Assembly (NCBI GenBank): GCA_016213245.1
Contig: JACRBC010000042.1
Coordinates: 1-39,142 of the forward strand
Direction: 5' to 3'
DNA length: 39,142 nucleotides
From: Candidatus Solibacter usitatus
GTDB lineage: Bacteria; Acidobacteriota; Terriglobia; Bryobacterales; Bryobacteraceae
Positions 16,319 to 24,500 of this stretch are shown one piece after another; the first letter of the stretch is position 1, and every line of letters begins with the position of its first letter. The position numbers and the translations under genes were made by a program. Under the pieces are notes generated by a model. That model saw only the letters and a list, made by a program, of their open reading frames with translations, did no database searches and had not been told where the DNA came from.

Positions 16319-17953
16319 ATGAAAGGAATGAAAGTTTCGACGAAGCTATACGCCACCGTGGGAGCACTCCTGCTGGTGGGCGTCCTGGTCGCCGGATTGG
16401 GCACCTGGTTCCTCCGCGTGCTGGGCGGCGAGTTGGACGAAGCAATCAACAAGACCGCCGTCAAACTCGACCAGGTGAACTCAATGCGTGCGCGCGCCTG
16501 GGAGATGGTGGCGAGCATGCGTGGTGCGTTCGTCTTTTCCAGCCTCCACGATCGCGAAAAAACCGAGGCGGCCATCGAGGAATGGGGCGCGGCCCACAAG
16601 AGGATGGGAGAGCTCATCGCCGGGATGCGCCCCCTGCTCGTCACCGAGGAGGGCAAGCGACTGCTGGCCTCCATCGAGTCGGAGTCCAAAGAATATGAGA
16701 AGAACGCCCAGGAGTACATGCGCTTGTGCGAGCAGGGCAAGTTCGATCAGGTGGCCGTTATTGCTCCGAAAGTGGCAGCCTTCGCGCACGAGATGGACAA
16801 GACCGGCATGGAGTTCCGAGCGCTGCAACTGAAGCTGCTGAAAGACTCCGGCAAACTGGCGGATTCCAGCCGTTCCCAGAGCCTCTTCTGGACGATCCTG
16901 ATGAGCAGCGTGCTGCTGCTGATCGGGGCGGTGGCTGTCTTCGTGGTACGCGGCATCGGCCGCACGCTGGTCCAGGTGGTGAGCGAGCTGACCGAAGGCG
17001 CCGAGCAGGTGGCCAGCGCCGCCACGCAGGTTTCCAGTTCCAGCCAGTCGCTGGCGCAAGGCTCCTCCGAGCAGGCGGCGTCGCTCGAAGAGACCTCCGC
17101 CTCGAGCGAGGAGATCAACTCCATGGCCCGCAAGAACAGCGAGAACTCGCGCACGGCGGCCGACCTGATGACGCAGTCGCAGCAGAAGTTCGTCCAGGCC
17201 AACCAGTCGCTGGACCAGTCGGTGGTGGCCATGGGCGAGATCAACACGCAGAGCGACAAGATCGCCAAGATCATCAAGGTGATCGACGAGATCGCCTTCC
17301 AGACCAACATCCTGGCGTTGAACGCGGCGGTGGAGGCGGCCCGCGCGGGCGAAGCCGGCATGGGCTTCGCGGTGGTGGCCGACGAGGTGCGCAACCTGGC
17401 CCAGCGCTGCGCCCAGGCGGCCAAGGACACCTCGGCGCTAATCGAGGAGTCGATCGCCAAGTCCAACGACGGCAAGGTGAAGGTGGACCAGGTGGCCACG
17501 GCGATCCGGGCCGTTACCGAGGAGGCGGCCAAAGTGAAGACGCTGGTGGACGAGGTGAACCTGGGCAGCCAGGAGCAGGCGCGCGGCATCGAGCAGGTCG
17601 GCAAAGCGATCTCGCAGATGGAGCAGGTGACGCAGAAGACGGCGGCCAATGCCGAGGAGAGCGCCTCGGCGGCCGAGGAGCTGACCGCGCAGTCGGAAGG
17701 CTTGAAGGACATCGTGGAGCGGCTGACGGCCATGGTGGGCGGGGGCGAGGCGGCCAACGGCCACGCCTGGCAAACGCACCGCCGTAGCGCTAAAGCCTCG
17801 GCGCACCGCCCGCAGAGCGAATCTGCTGGCAGTTTGGCCGCGTTGCGCAAGGTGGTCTCCCATCACGCAGGCGAGAAGGGAGCGTCGGTTCATCCGGCCC
17901 ATGCAGCGCCTAAAGGCGCCTTTCCCCTGGAAGAGCAGTTCAAGGATTTCTAA
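16319..17953 (+). CDS. Methyl-accepting chemotaxis protein without a HAMP domain
   Basis: 544 residues. The first membrane segment is at about 11-33 and the second at about 190-210, enclosing a roughly 155-residue helical sensor of the four-helix-bundle type. The cytoplasmic part begins directly ([28 protein letters not shown]) with no room for a normal HAMP domain, a layout known from Geobacter-type receptors. The hairpin tip that binds CheA/CheW is intact ([25 protein letters not shown], about 323-347). The long Ala/Ser/His-rich tail ends in EEQFKDF, which looks like an aromatic-ended docking tether for methylation enzymes. A modest AAAAGGA site precedes the ATG. The ligand is unknown; genes just upstream suggest a CO2/bicarbonate or pH-related cue. 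Confidence 0.94.
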   Translation: MKGMKVSTKLYATVGALLLVGVLVAGLGTWFLRVLGGELDEAINKTAVKLDQVNSMRARAWEMVASMRGAFVFSSLHDREKTEAAIEEWGAAHKRMGELIAGMRPLLVTEEGKRLLASIESESKEYEKNAQEYMRLCEQGKFDQVAVIAPKVAAFAHEMDKTGMEFRALQLKLLKDSGKLADSSRSQSLFWTILMSSVLLLIGAVAVFVVRGIGRTLVQVVSELTEGAEQVASAATQVSSSSQSLAQGSSEQAASLEETSASSEEINSMARKNSENSRTAADLMTQSQQKFVQANQSLDQSVVAMGEINTQSDKIAKIIKVIDEIAFQTNILALNAAVEAARAGEAGMGFAVVADEVRNLAQRCAQAAKDTSALIEESIAKSNDGKVKVDQVATAIRAVTEEAAKVKTLVDEVNLGSQEQARGIEQVGKAISQMEQVTQKTAANAEESASAAEELTAQSEGLKDIVERLTAMVGGGEAANGHAWQTHRRSAKASAHRPQSESAGSLAALRKVVSHHAGEKGASVHPAHAAPKGAFPLEEQFKDF

Positions 17954-17965
17954 GTTCTTTCCCCG

Positions 17966-18000
17966 CCGGGACGGACGCACCCATCGGCCGCCCGTCCCGG
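17966..18000 (+). terminator. Hairpin after the chemoreceptor gene
   Basis: CCGGGACGG (17966-17974) pairs with CCGTCCCGG (17992-18000): a 9-bp stem around a 17-base loop, starting 13 bases after the stop codon. There is no T-run, so rho-independent termination is uncertain. Confidence 0.45.
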
Positions 18001-18533
18001 CATTCACTGCAGCCGGCCGACGACGCCTCACCCATCCCCAGTCCGGCAATTGAAGCGCCTTTGCGGGAGCCAATCGGCGATCTCTCCACTCGACTCTTGA
18101 TCGGCGAAGCGGGCCCGGAAGCCTGGACGGCCAGGAGCGACCCCTGGCTGCGCTCGCCAAACTCGCCGGGAAGACCGGCAAGGCCGGCTACGGCGATACG
18201 GCCCGCCTCGCACAAGGATCCGGAACCGGAGCGGGCGCCTCATCCGGAAGGCGCTCGCGCTGGGAGCAAGACGACTTGTCACCGGTTGATTTCCCGGCGG
18301 CCGTGGCGGCGGCAGTCGAGCGGATCCGCGAAACCGCGTCTCCTGCCTCCAGGCGCGCCAATGCGGAGCGCCCCGGGCGCCAATATCCGATGAGCCAGGC
18401 GCAACCGGCGGCTGGAACTCAACAAACGCCGCGGTATTGGCCCCTGCCGGAGCGGCATATGCGCCTCCACCTCAAAGCGCCGCGAAAACCGCCAATGCCC
18501 TTCCACGGCAGGACCACCGGCCTAGTCCCGGCC
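18001..18533. other. Intergenic stretch of 530 bases with no recognised gene
   Basis: Several overlapping open frames exist on both strands but none shows a family motif, leader peptide or ribosome site. One rightward frame reads a Gly/Ala/Ser-rich stretch (about 18130-18260) followed by a short helical-looking segment (FPAAVAAAVERIRETA). This might be the worn remnant of a coding tail, but I cannot support a gene. It lies between the chemoreceptor and a converging ATPase gene. Confidence 0.4.
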
Positions 18534-19853
18534 TCACCCCCGCCGCGTGGACCGCGCCACCGTCGGCCTTGCGTACTCCGGCGCCACCGCCCCTGTCCCC
18601 TTCGTCCAGCCGCGCGCCGGCGGGTCGACCATCTCCGCCATCGTCTGGATCGCCAGCCCCTCGGCTTCCCTCGCAAACGTCAGGCAGCCTGCGTCCGCAT
18701 CGAAGTCCACCCGGATCAGGTCCCCGCCTCGCACCTGCTCGGTCGCGATCAGGTTCGACATCGGGTGCACCACCAGCCGTTCGATCGCCCGTTTCAAGTG
18801 CCGCGCGCCGTACTTCAGGTCCGTGCCCTGCTCCAGCAGGAAATCCTTGGCCGCGTCTCCAACCGTGAACACAAAACTCCGGTCCGCCGTCGAGCAGAAT
18901 ACCCGCTGCTGCACCATCCCCAGCTCGATGTCCAGGATCTTGCGCAGCTCCTTCTCGCCCAACGGATTGAAAACCACCACCTTGTCCAGCCGGTTCATGA
19001 ACTCCGGCGTGAACTTCTTGCGCGCCGCCTCCACTCCGCTGCGCGCCAGCTTCGCCCCGGTCTTCTCGTCCATCGGCGACCGCTCATCCCGCAGCGTCGA
19101 GCCGAATCCCAGCTTCGGGCTGATGAGCGAGCCCATCTCGGTCGCCCCCAGGTTCGACGTCATGAAGATCAACGTGCGCGAAAAATCCACCTTGCGGTTG
19201 TCACCCAGCGTCAACGTCGCTTTGTCCAGAATCCCCAGCAGCAGGTTCCACAACGAATCCGACGCTTTCTCGATTTCGTCAAACAGCACGAAACTCAGCT
19301 TCAGCCGCTCGGTGTGGTGCTGGTTCAAGACCTCCTGGCTCAACAGCGGGTGCGTCTCCCGGTGCCCCAGGTAGCCCGGCGGCGACCCGATCAGCTTGGC
19401 GATCTCGTGGCTGTGCTGGAACTCCGCGCAATCCACCTTGACCACCGCCCGCGATGTCCCGATCAGCGCCTCCGCCGCCGCTTCCACAATCCTCGTCTTG
19501 CCCGATCCGGTCGGACCCAGAAACAGAAAATTGCCCACCGGGCGCTGCGGAGCGCTCAGCCCCGTCTGGTACATCTGATAAATGTTGACGATCTGCGCGA
19601 TCGCCTCATCCTGCCCCACCACCATCTGCCGCAACCGCGACTCCAGCGTCACCGCCTCGTGACCCGTCAGGTTCGGATCCAGCTCGCACGGGCCTCGCCC
19701 CCCGGACGCTTCCGGCAGCCGCCCTGCCACCGCCGGCCCGCGCCGCGCTATCCCAAACCGGCGGCCGTCTCGCCCCAGACTCGCTCCCCCCAGAGGCGCC
19801 CCGCCCTCCAATGCGTCCGGTACCTGCATCTCGCCCCTCGCTCCGTCGCCCAC
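18534..19853 (-). CDS. Single-ring AAA+ ATPase resembling the ClpB/ClpA D2 domain
   Basis: 439 residues from GTG 19853, with AAAGGAG seven bases before it. Residues 1-60 are Gly/Arg-rich with no domain. The ATPase domain has Walker A GPTGSGKT (113-120), a pore loop GSPPGYLG (156-163) like that of ClpB D2, Walker B FVLFDEIEKA (about 188-197), sensor-1 TSN (232-234), a putative arginine finger in FMNRLD (Arg288), and sensor-2 YGARHLKRAIERL (348-360). It lacks the Clp N-domain, the D1 ring and the coiled-coil middle domain, so it is a stand-alone D2-type remodeller rather than ClpB. The tail past about 390 is irregular. It follows an SDR gene by 30 bases. Its substrate is unknown. Confidence 0.87.
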   Translation of the reverse strand: MGDGARGEMQVPDALEGGAPLGGASLGRDGRRFGIARRGPAVAGRLPEASGGRGPCELDPNLTGHEAVTLESRLRQMVVGQDEAIAQIVNIYQMYQTGLSAPQRPVGNFLFLGPTGSGKTRIVEAAAEALIGTSRAVVKVDCAEFQHSHEIAKLIGSPPGYLGHRETHPLLSQEVLNQHHTERLKLSFVLFDEIEKASDSLWNLLLGILDKATLTLGDNRKVDFSRTLIFMTSNLGATEMGSLISPKLGFGSTLRDERSPMDEKTGAKLARSGVEAARKKFTPEFMNRLDKVVVFNPLGEKELRKILDIELGMVQQRVFCSTADRSFVFTVGDAAKDFLLEQGTDLKYGARHLKRAIERLVVHPMSNLIATEQVRGGDLIRVDFDADAGCLTFAREAEGLAIQTMAEMVDPPARGWTKGTGAVAPEYARPTVARSTRRG

Positions 19854-19883
19854 TGCCGGGCTCCTTTCCTCTTCGCTCTCCCT

Positions 19884-20606
19884 CTATCTCCGCGGCGGCC
19901 TCGAGGGCCTCAACTCCACACAACTCATCAGCGTCCGCTCCGGCATCGCCAGAATCGCCGCCACCGCCTCGGCCACGTCCTCCGGGGCGATCTTCCAATC
20001 CGCCCGGCCTTGTCCGAAATCCGTGCTCACGCTCCCTGGCATCACCGTACTCACTCGCACACCTTCATATCGGTGATCCAGCATCACCGCCTCACTCATT
20101 CCGCATAAACCGAACTTCGACGCGTTGTACGCCGCTCCCCCCGCAAACGCGTTCTTCCCCGCCAGGCTCGAAATGTTGATGATCCACCCGCCGCCCGCCT
20201 GCCGCATCCGCGGCAGCGCCTGGTGGCAGCAGTGGTACACCCCATCGAGGTTGGTTCCCATGACTGTGCGCCACTCTTGCGGTTCCATCGAGGCCAAATC
20301 CTTAAACACCCCCACCCCGGCGTTGTTCACCAGAATGTCGGGTCCTCCCAACGCACCATCCAGCCAATCGAACAGCGACCGTACTGACGATTCACTCCTA
20401 ACATCGGCTGCCCGCCCCAGAACCTTGAGCCTGCTTGAGGTGAAAACCCGATCCATCTCCCCCACCGCCGCCGCTACCCCAGCCTCCTCCCTCCCGCAGA
20501 TCGCCACCCCGGCCCCTGCCTCGAGCAGCCGCTCGGCGATCGCCCGCCCGATCCCCCGCGTTCCGCCCGTCACCAGCGCCCGTTTTCCCATCAGATTCAG
20601 TGTCAT
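19884..20606 (-). CDS. Short-chain dehydrogenase/reductase
   Basis: 240 residues from ATG 20606 (MTLNLMGKRALVTGG); the longer frame to 20651 begins with unrelated-looking residues. The classical SDR layout is complete: cofactor loop TGGTRGIG (13-20), NNAGVG (94-99), catalytic Ser (INISS, about 146), Tyr160 and Lys164 (YNASK), and a short PGSVSTDF segment. It is an NAD(P)-dependent oxidoreductase of the FabG-like class, with substrate not evident. It is divergent from hemX and reads toward the AAA+ gene, which it probably precedes in one transcript. Confidence 0.9.
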   Translation of the reverse strand: MTLNLMGKRALVTGGTRGIGRAIAERLLEAGAGVAICGREEAGVAAAVGEMDRVFTSSRLKVLGRAADVRSESSVRSLFDWLDGALGGPDILVNNAGVGVFKDLASMEPQEWRTVMGTNLDGVYHCCHQALPRMRQAGGGWIINISSLAGKNAFAGGAAYNASKFGLCGMSEAVMLDHRYEGVRVSTVMPGSVSTDFGQGRADWKIAPEDVAEAVAAILAMPERTLMSCVELRPSRPPRR

Positions 20607-20658
20607 TCCGACATCTTCCCACTCCTCCACTCCTCTCGGGCCATTCCACACACCGCGA

Positions 20659-20664
20659 TATACT
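20659..20664 (+). promoter_or_regulatory. Putative -10 box of the heme operon
   Basis: TATACT lies 38 bases before the hemX ATG in the 96-base gap between the divergent SDR and hemX starts. A matching -35 was not found, so this is tentative. Confidence 0.35.
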
Positions 20665-20702
20665 TAGAAGGTGCTGGTCCTATTCCCTCCCTTGAGACCC
20701 GG

Positions 20703-21542
20703 ATGCCTGAACTGAGCCTCTTCTGGCTGCGCCTGGCCGCCGCCCTCTACGCCGTCGGCCTCCTCCAGGCCATCCTCACCCTGCTGCGCCGCGGCGCCCG
20801 CCTCTTTCCCTATGCCCTGGCCGCCTTCCAGGTCGGCGTCATCTTCCACTTCGTCTCCTTCGTCGAACACAGCCTCGCCCTCCACCACGTCGCCGCCAAC
20901 AACTTCTACGAAACCGCCTCCCTCTGCGCCCTGCTCTTCGCCTGGCTCTATCTCTTCGTCGAATGGCGCTACCGCTTCGATAGCCTCAGCCTCTTCGTCT
21001 TCCCCCTCGTCTCGCTGCTGACCCTCATCGCCGCCATGGGAGGCCCCGCCTCCACCTGGTCCAACCCCGGCCTCCGCGGCGCTTGGCTCATGACCCACAT
21101 CCTGCTCATCCTGGTCGGCTACGCCTGCCTCCTGCTCAGCGCCGGAGCAGCCGTCTTCTATCTCCTCCAGGAACGCCGCCTCAAACGCCGCCACGCCTCC
21201 CCCGCCGGCCTGCTCTCCTTCCTCACCCCAGACCGGTTGCCGCCGCTCGAAACCCTCGACACCATGATCACCCTCTCCATGAGCGTCGGTTTCGTCGCCG
21301 TCACCCTCGCCGTCGTCGCCGGCAGCGGTTGGGCTTCCATCGAGTACGGCGCCCGCTGGATCAGGGAACCAAAAATCGTCGTCTCCCTCGTCACCTGGGC
21401 CTTCTATCTCCTGATGGTCTTCCTCCGGATTTCGGCCGGCTGGCGCGGCCGGAAAGCCGCCTTCCTCTCGCTCACCGTCCTCGCCTTCGCCGCCCTCACC
21501 TGGGCCGCGCATGTCGGTCTCGAACCCCTGCTGGAGCGATGA
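20703..21542 (+). CDS. hemX: HemX/CcsA-family membrane protein
   Basis: 279 residues with about eight membrane spans. Family marks include histidines in FHFVSFVEHSLALHH (about 57-71), NNFYETASL, and THILLILVGYACLLLSAGAAVFYLLQE around residues 138-164. The family includes CcsA, which handles heme for cytochrome c assembly, and HemX, encoded beside hemA and reported to affect glutamyl-tRNA reductase levels. The position directly before hemA, with an ATGA overlap, favours HemX. The start ATG 20703 has only a weak GAG site before it. Confidence 0.85.
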   Translation: MPELSLFWLRLAAALYAVGLLQAILTLLRRGARLFPYALAAFQVGVIFHFVSFVEHSLALHHVAANNFYETASLCALLFAWLYLFVEWRYRFDSLSLFVFPLVSLLTLIAAMGGPASTWSNPGLRGAWLMTHILLILVGYACLLLSAGAAVFYLLQERRLKRRHASPAGLLSFLTPDRLPPLETLDTMITLSMSVGFVAVTLAVVAGSGWASIEYGARWIREPKIVVSLVTWAFYLLMVFLRISAGWRGRKAAFLSLTVLAFAALTWAAHVGLEPLLER

Positions 21543-22816
21543 GAGTCTTCCTCACAGGTCTGAGTTACAAGACCGCGCCGCTCGATGTGCGCGAACGCCT
21601 CGCCCTGCCCGAAGCCTCGCTCGCCCAGGCCCTCGATGCCCTCCGCCTCGGCCCCGGCGTGGAAGAGGCCCTGATCCTCTCCACCTGCAACCGCGTCGAG
21701 ATCGCCGTCACCACCTCCCCCGCCGCCACCCCGTCCGCCATCACCGCCTTCATCGTCGATTCCCTCGTCGCCCGGCACGGCCTCGATCGCTCCTGGCTCG
21801 AGCCCCACCTCTATCACCTCCAGGACCAGGACGCCGTCCGCCACCTCTTCCGCGTCGCCGCCAGCCTCGACTCCATGGTCCTCGGCGAGCCCCAGATCCT
21901 CGGCCAGCTCAAAGCCGCCTACAACGCCGCCAAGCAACACGGCGCCATCAGCGGCCTGCTCGACTCCGTCCTCACCCGCGCCTTCACCGTCGCCAAACGC
22001 GTCCGCTCGGAGACCGACATCGGCCGCAGCGCCGTCAGCATCAGCTACGCCGCCATCGAGCTCGCCAAACAGATCTTCGGCGACCTGCGCTCCAAGAAGG
22101 TCCTCCTCGTCGGGGCAGGGAAGATGTCCGAGCTCGCCGCCCGCCATCTCCACCGCGCCGGCTGCGCCCAGATCCTCGTCACCAACCGCACCCGCTCCCG
22201 CGCCGTCGACCTGGCCGCCCTGGTGGGCGGCCAGGTCATCGAATACGAAAGCTTCCACGCCCGCCTGCCCGAGATCGACATCGTCCTCACCTCCAGCGGC
22301 GCCACCGAGTACCTCCTCAAGAAGGAGGAGATGAAACAGGTCCTGCGCAAACGCCAGAACCGCCCCATCTTTCTCATCGATATCGCCGTCCCCCGCAACA
22401 TCGACCCGGCCGTCAACGAGCTCGAAAACATCTATCTCTACGACATCGACGACCTCGGCCGCGAGGTCGAAGCCAACCGCCTCGCCCGCCAGCGTGAAGC
22501 CGGCCAGGCCGAGCAGATCATCGAGGAGGAGATCCAGCGCCTCTTCGAGCGCATGAAGGCCCGCGAGGTCGCCCCCACCATCGTCAGCCTCCAGCAACAC
22601 CTCGACGAGCTCGGCCGCCTCGAAATGGAACGCGTCCGCGGCAAGCTCGGCCACCTCACCCCGCAGCAGGAAGAGGCTCTCGCCGCCTACACCCGCGGCC
22701 TCCTCAACAAAATCGCCCATGGCCCGCTCACCGAAATCCGCCGCGCCGCCAGCCAACCCGAAGGCGACCGCATCCTCACTCTCATCCGCCGCATGTTCCG
22801 GCTGGAGGAACCATGA
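21539..22816 (+). CDS. hemA: Glutamyl-tRNA reductase
   Basis: 425 residues from ATG 21539, which overlaps the hemX stop; the frame stays open upstream but the protein clearly begins MRVFLTGLSYKTAPLDVRERL. The catalytic Cys50 lies in ILSTCNRVEI, the tRNA-contact segment is SLDSMVLGEPQILGQ (about 109-123), and the NADPH site is VGAGKMSELAARHL (191-204). A C-terminal dimerisation domain follows (LNKIAHGPLTEIRRAA). The enzyme reduces glutamyl-tRNA to glutamate-1-semialdehyde, the first step of the C5 heme pathway. It is followed by hemC with another ATGA overlap, giving a tightly coupled operon. hemL and hemB are not in the window. Confidence 0.97.
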   Translation: MRVFLTGLSYKTAPLDVRERLALPEASLAQALDALRLGPGVEEALILSTCNRVEIAVTTSPAATPSAITAFIVDSLVARHGLDRSWLEPHLYHLQDQDAVRHLFRVAASLDSMVLGEPQILGQLKAAYNAAKQHGAISGLLDSVLTRAFTVAKRVRSETDIGRSAVSISYAAIELAKQIFGDLRSKKVLLVGAGKMSELAARHLHRAGCAQILVTNRTRSRAVDLAALVGGQVIEYESFHARLPEIDIVLTSSGATEYLLKKEEMKQVLRKRQNRPIFLIDIAVPRNIDPAVNELENIYLYDIDDLGREVEANRLARQREAGQAEQIIEEEIQRLFERMKAREVAPTIVSLQQHLDELGRLEMERVRGKLGHLTPQQEEALAAYTRGLLNKIAHGPLTEIRRAASQPEGDRILTLIRRMFRLEEP

Positions 22817-24456
22817 AACTCACCATCGGGAGCCGCGGCTCCCAACTCGCCCTCTGGCAGGCCCGCTGGGTCGCCGCCCGGCTGGCTGAACTCGGCGTCG
22901 AAACCGAACTCCTCATCATCAAAACCACCGGCGACAAAATCACCGACGTCCCCCTCGCCAAAGTCGGCTCCAAGGGCCTCTTTACCAAGGAAATCGAGGA
23001 CGCACTCCTCGATGGCCGCATCGACCTCGCCGTTCACAGCCTCAAGGACCTCCCCACCGTCCTCCCCGCCGGCCTGATGGTCGCCGCCTTCCCCGAACGC
23101 GAAACTCCTCTCGACGCCCTCATCGGCCACTCCCTCGCCACCCTCCCTCAGGCCGCCAAGGTCGGCACCTCCAGCCTCCGCCGCGCCGCCCAGCTCAAGC
23201 GCCTGCGCCCCGATCTCTCCATCGAGTCCGTCCGCGGCAACCTCGACACCCGCCTCCGCAAACTCGACGAGGGCCAGTTCGACGCCATCATGCTCGCCGG
23301 AGCCGGACTCCGCCGCCTCGGCTGGGCCTCCCGCATCGCCGAGCTCCTGCCCGCCGATCTCATGTGCCCCGCCGTCGGCCAGGGCGCCCTCGCCATCGAG
23401 ACCCGCGACGACGCCGGCCAGGCGTCCCAGATCTGCTCCCGCCTCGACCACCCGCCCACCCGCGCCGCCGTCACCGCCGAACGCGCCGTGCTCGCCTCCC
23501 TCGGCGGTGGTTGCCAGGTCCCCATCGGCGCCTACGCCACCGTCGATGGCGATCTCCTCCGCCTCCGCTCCATCGTCATCGATCCCGATTCCGGCGCTCT
23601 CATCGCCGACCAGACCTCCGGCCCCGTCCCCGATGCCGAATCCATCGGCGCCGCCGCCGCGGGCCGCCTTCTCGACAGCGGCGCCCGCTCCATCCTCGCC
23701 GCCATCTACGACGGCGCCCTTCCCCTGGCCGGCCAGCGCGTCCTGGTCGCCCGCGCCCGCAATCAGGCCGCAGCCCTCTCCTCCCGCCTGCGCGCCGCCG
23801 GCGCCGGCGTCGTCGAATTGCCCGCCATCGAGATCCTCCCGCTTCCCTTCACCCCGCCCGACTGGCCCTCCTACCAATGGGCCATCTTCACCAGCGCCAA
23901 CGCCGTCGACTTCTTCTTCGACAAGGTCGCCCCCGCCCCCGGCCCGCGCATCTGCGCCATCGGCCCCGCCACCGCCGAGGCCCTCTGCCGCCGCGGCCTT
24001 GAACCCAACCTCGTCCCCGCCCAATTCGTCGCCGAAAGCGTCGTCGCCGCCCTCTCCTCCGAACCGATCGCCGGCCAGCGCATCCTCCTCCCCCGCGCCG
24101 CCGCCGCCCGCGACCTCATTCCCGATCAGCTCAGCAAACTGGGAGCCACCGTCGACGTCCTGCCCGTCTATGAGACCCGTGTCCCCGCCGGCCTTCGCCA
24201 GACCGCCCAGACACTCTTCGCTTCCGCCCCGCCCCACTGGATCGCCCTCACCAGCGCCTCCACCGTCAAACACCTCTACGACGCCCTCGGCCCCGCAACC
24301 CTCTCCCGCGCAAAGCTCGCCTCCATCGGCCCCATCACCTCCGACGCCGCCCGCGCCCTCGGCCTCGCCGTCGCCGTCGAAGCCTCCCCCTCCACCATCG
24401 ACGCCCTGGTCAAAGCCATCGCCGATGCCATCGCCCGTCAACTACACTTGTCCTGA
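22813..24456 (+). CDS. hemCD: Fused porphobilinogen deaminase / uroporphyrinogen-III synthase
   Basis: 547 residues. Residues 1 to about 303 are HemC: IGSRGSQLALWQA near the start, catalytic Asp79 in HSLKDLP, GTSSLRRAAQ (118-127), and the dipyrromethane-cofactor cysteine Cys234 in GGGCQVPIGAYA. Residues about 304-547 are HemD: RVLVARARNQAAALSSRL, FTSANAVDFFF, a central VLPVYETR, and IALTSASTVKHL. HemD domains are poorly conserved but this pattern is clear. The two consecutive steps (porphobilinogen to hydroxymethylbilane to uroporphyrinogen III) in one chain would allow hand-over of the unstable intermediate. No stop or shift separates the domains. The start overlaps the hemA stop; a strong hairpin follows the stop. 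Confidence 0.95.
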   Translation: MKLTIGSRGSQLALWQARWVAARLAELGVETELLIIKTTGDKITDVPLAKVGSKGLFTKEIEDALLDGRIDLAVHSLKDLPTVLPAGLMVAAFPERETPLDALIGHSLATLPQAAKVGTSSLRRAAQLKRLRPDLSIESVRGNLDTRLRKLDEGQFDAIMLAGAGLRRLGWASRIAELLPADLMCPAVGQGALAIETRDDAGQASQICSRLDHPPTRAAVTAERAVLASLGGGCQVPIGAYATVDGDLLRLRSIVIDPDSGALIADQTSGPVPDAESIGAAAAGRLLDSGARSILAAIYDGALPLAGQRVLVARARNQAAALSSRLRAAGAGVVELPAIEILPLPFTPPDWPSYQWAIFTSANAVDFFFDKVAPAPGPRICAIGPATAEALCRRGLEPNLVPAQFVAESVVAALSSEPIAGQRILLPRAAAARDLIPDQLSKLGATVDVLPVYETRVPAGLRQTAQTLFASAPPHWIALTSASTVKHLYDALGPATLSRAKLASIGPITSDAARALGLAVAVEASPSTIDALVKAIADAIARQLHLS

Positions 24457-24463
24457 GGTGGAC

Positions 24464-24492
24464 GGGGAGCGGGCGCAAAGCGCCCGCTCCCC
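24464..24492. terminator. Strong bidirectional hairpin between converging genes
   Basis: GGGGAGCGGGCGC (24464-24476) and GCGCCCGCTCCCC (24480-24492) form a perfect 13-bp stem with an AAA loop. It starts eight bases after the hemCD stop and ends nine bases before the stop of the converging receptor gene. No T-run follows, but the stem could end both transcripts. Confidence 0.75.
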
Positions 24493-24500
24493 GCACGCTG

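Noticed and set aside
16319..17953. Missing HAMP domain in the chemoreceptor as a deletion
   Set aside because: Receptors with this direct membrane-to-signalling junction are known from Geobacter-type families, so it looks natural.
22687..24441. A 584-codon frame opposite hemCD, and similar long frames opposite hemA, the permease, the c-di-GMP enzyme and the first receptor
   Set aside because: All are low-complexity, lack ribosome sites, and lie over genes with clear catalytic motifs. They arise from GC-rich codon bias.
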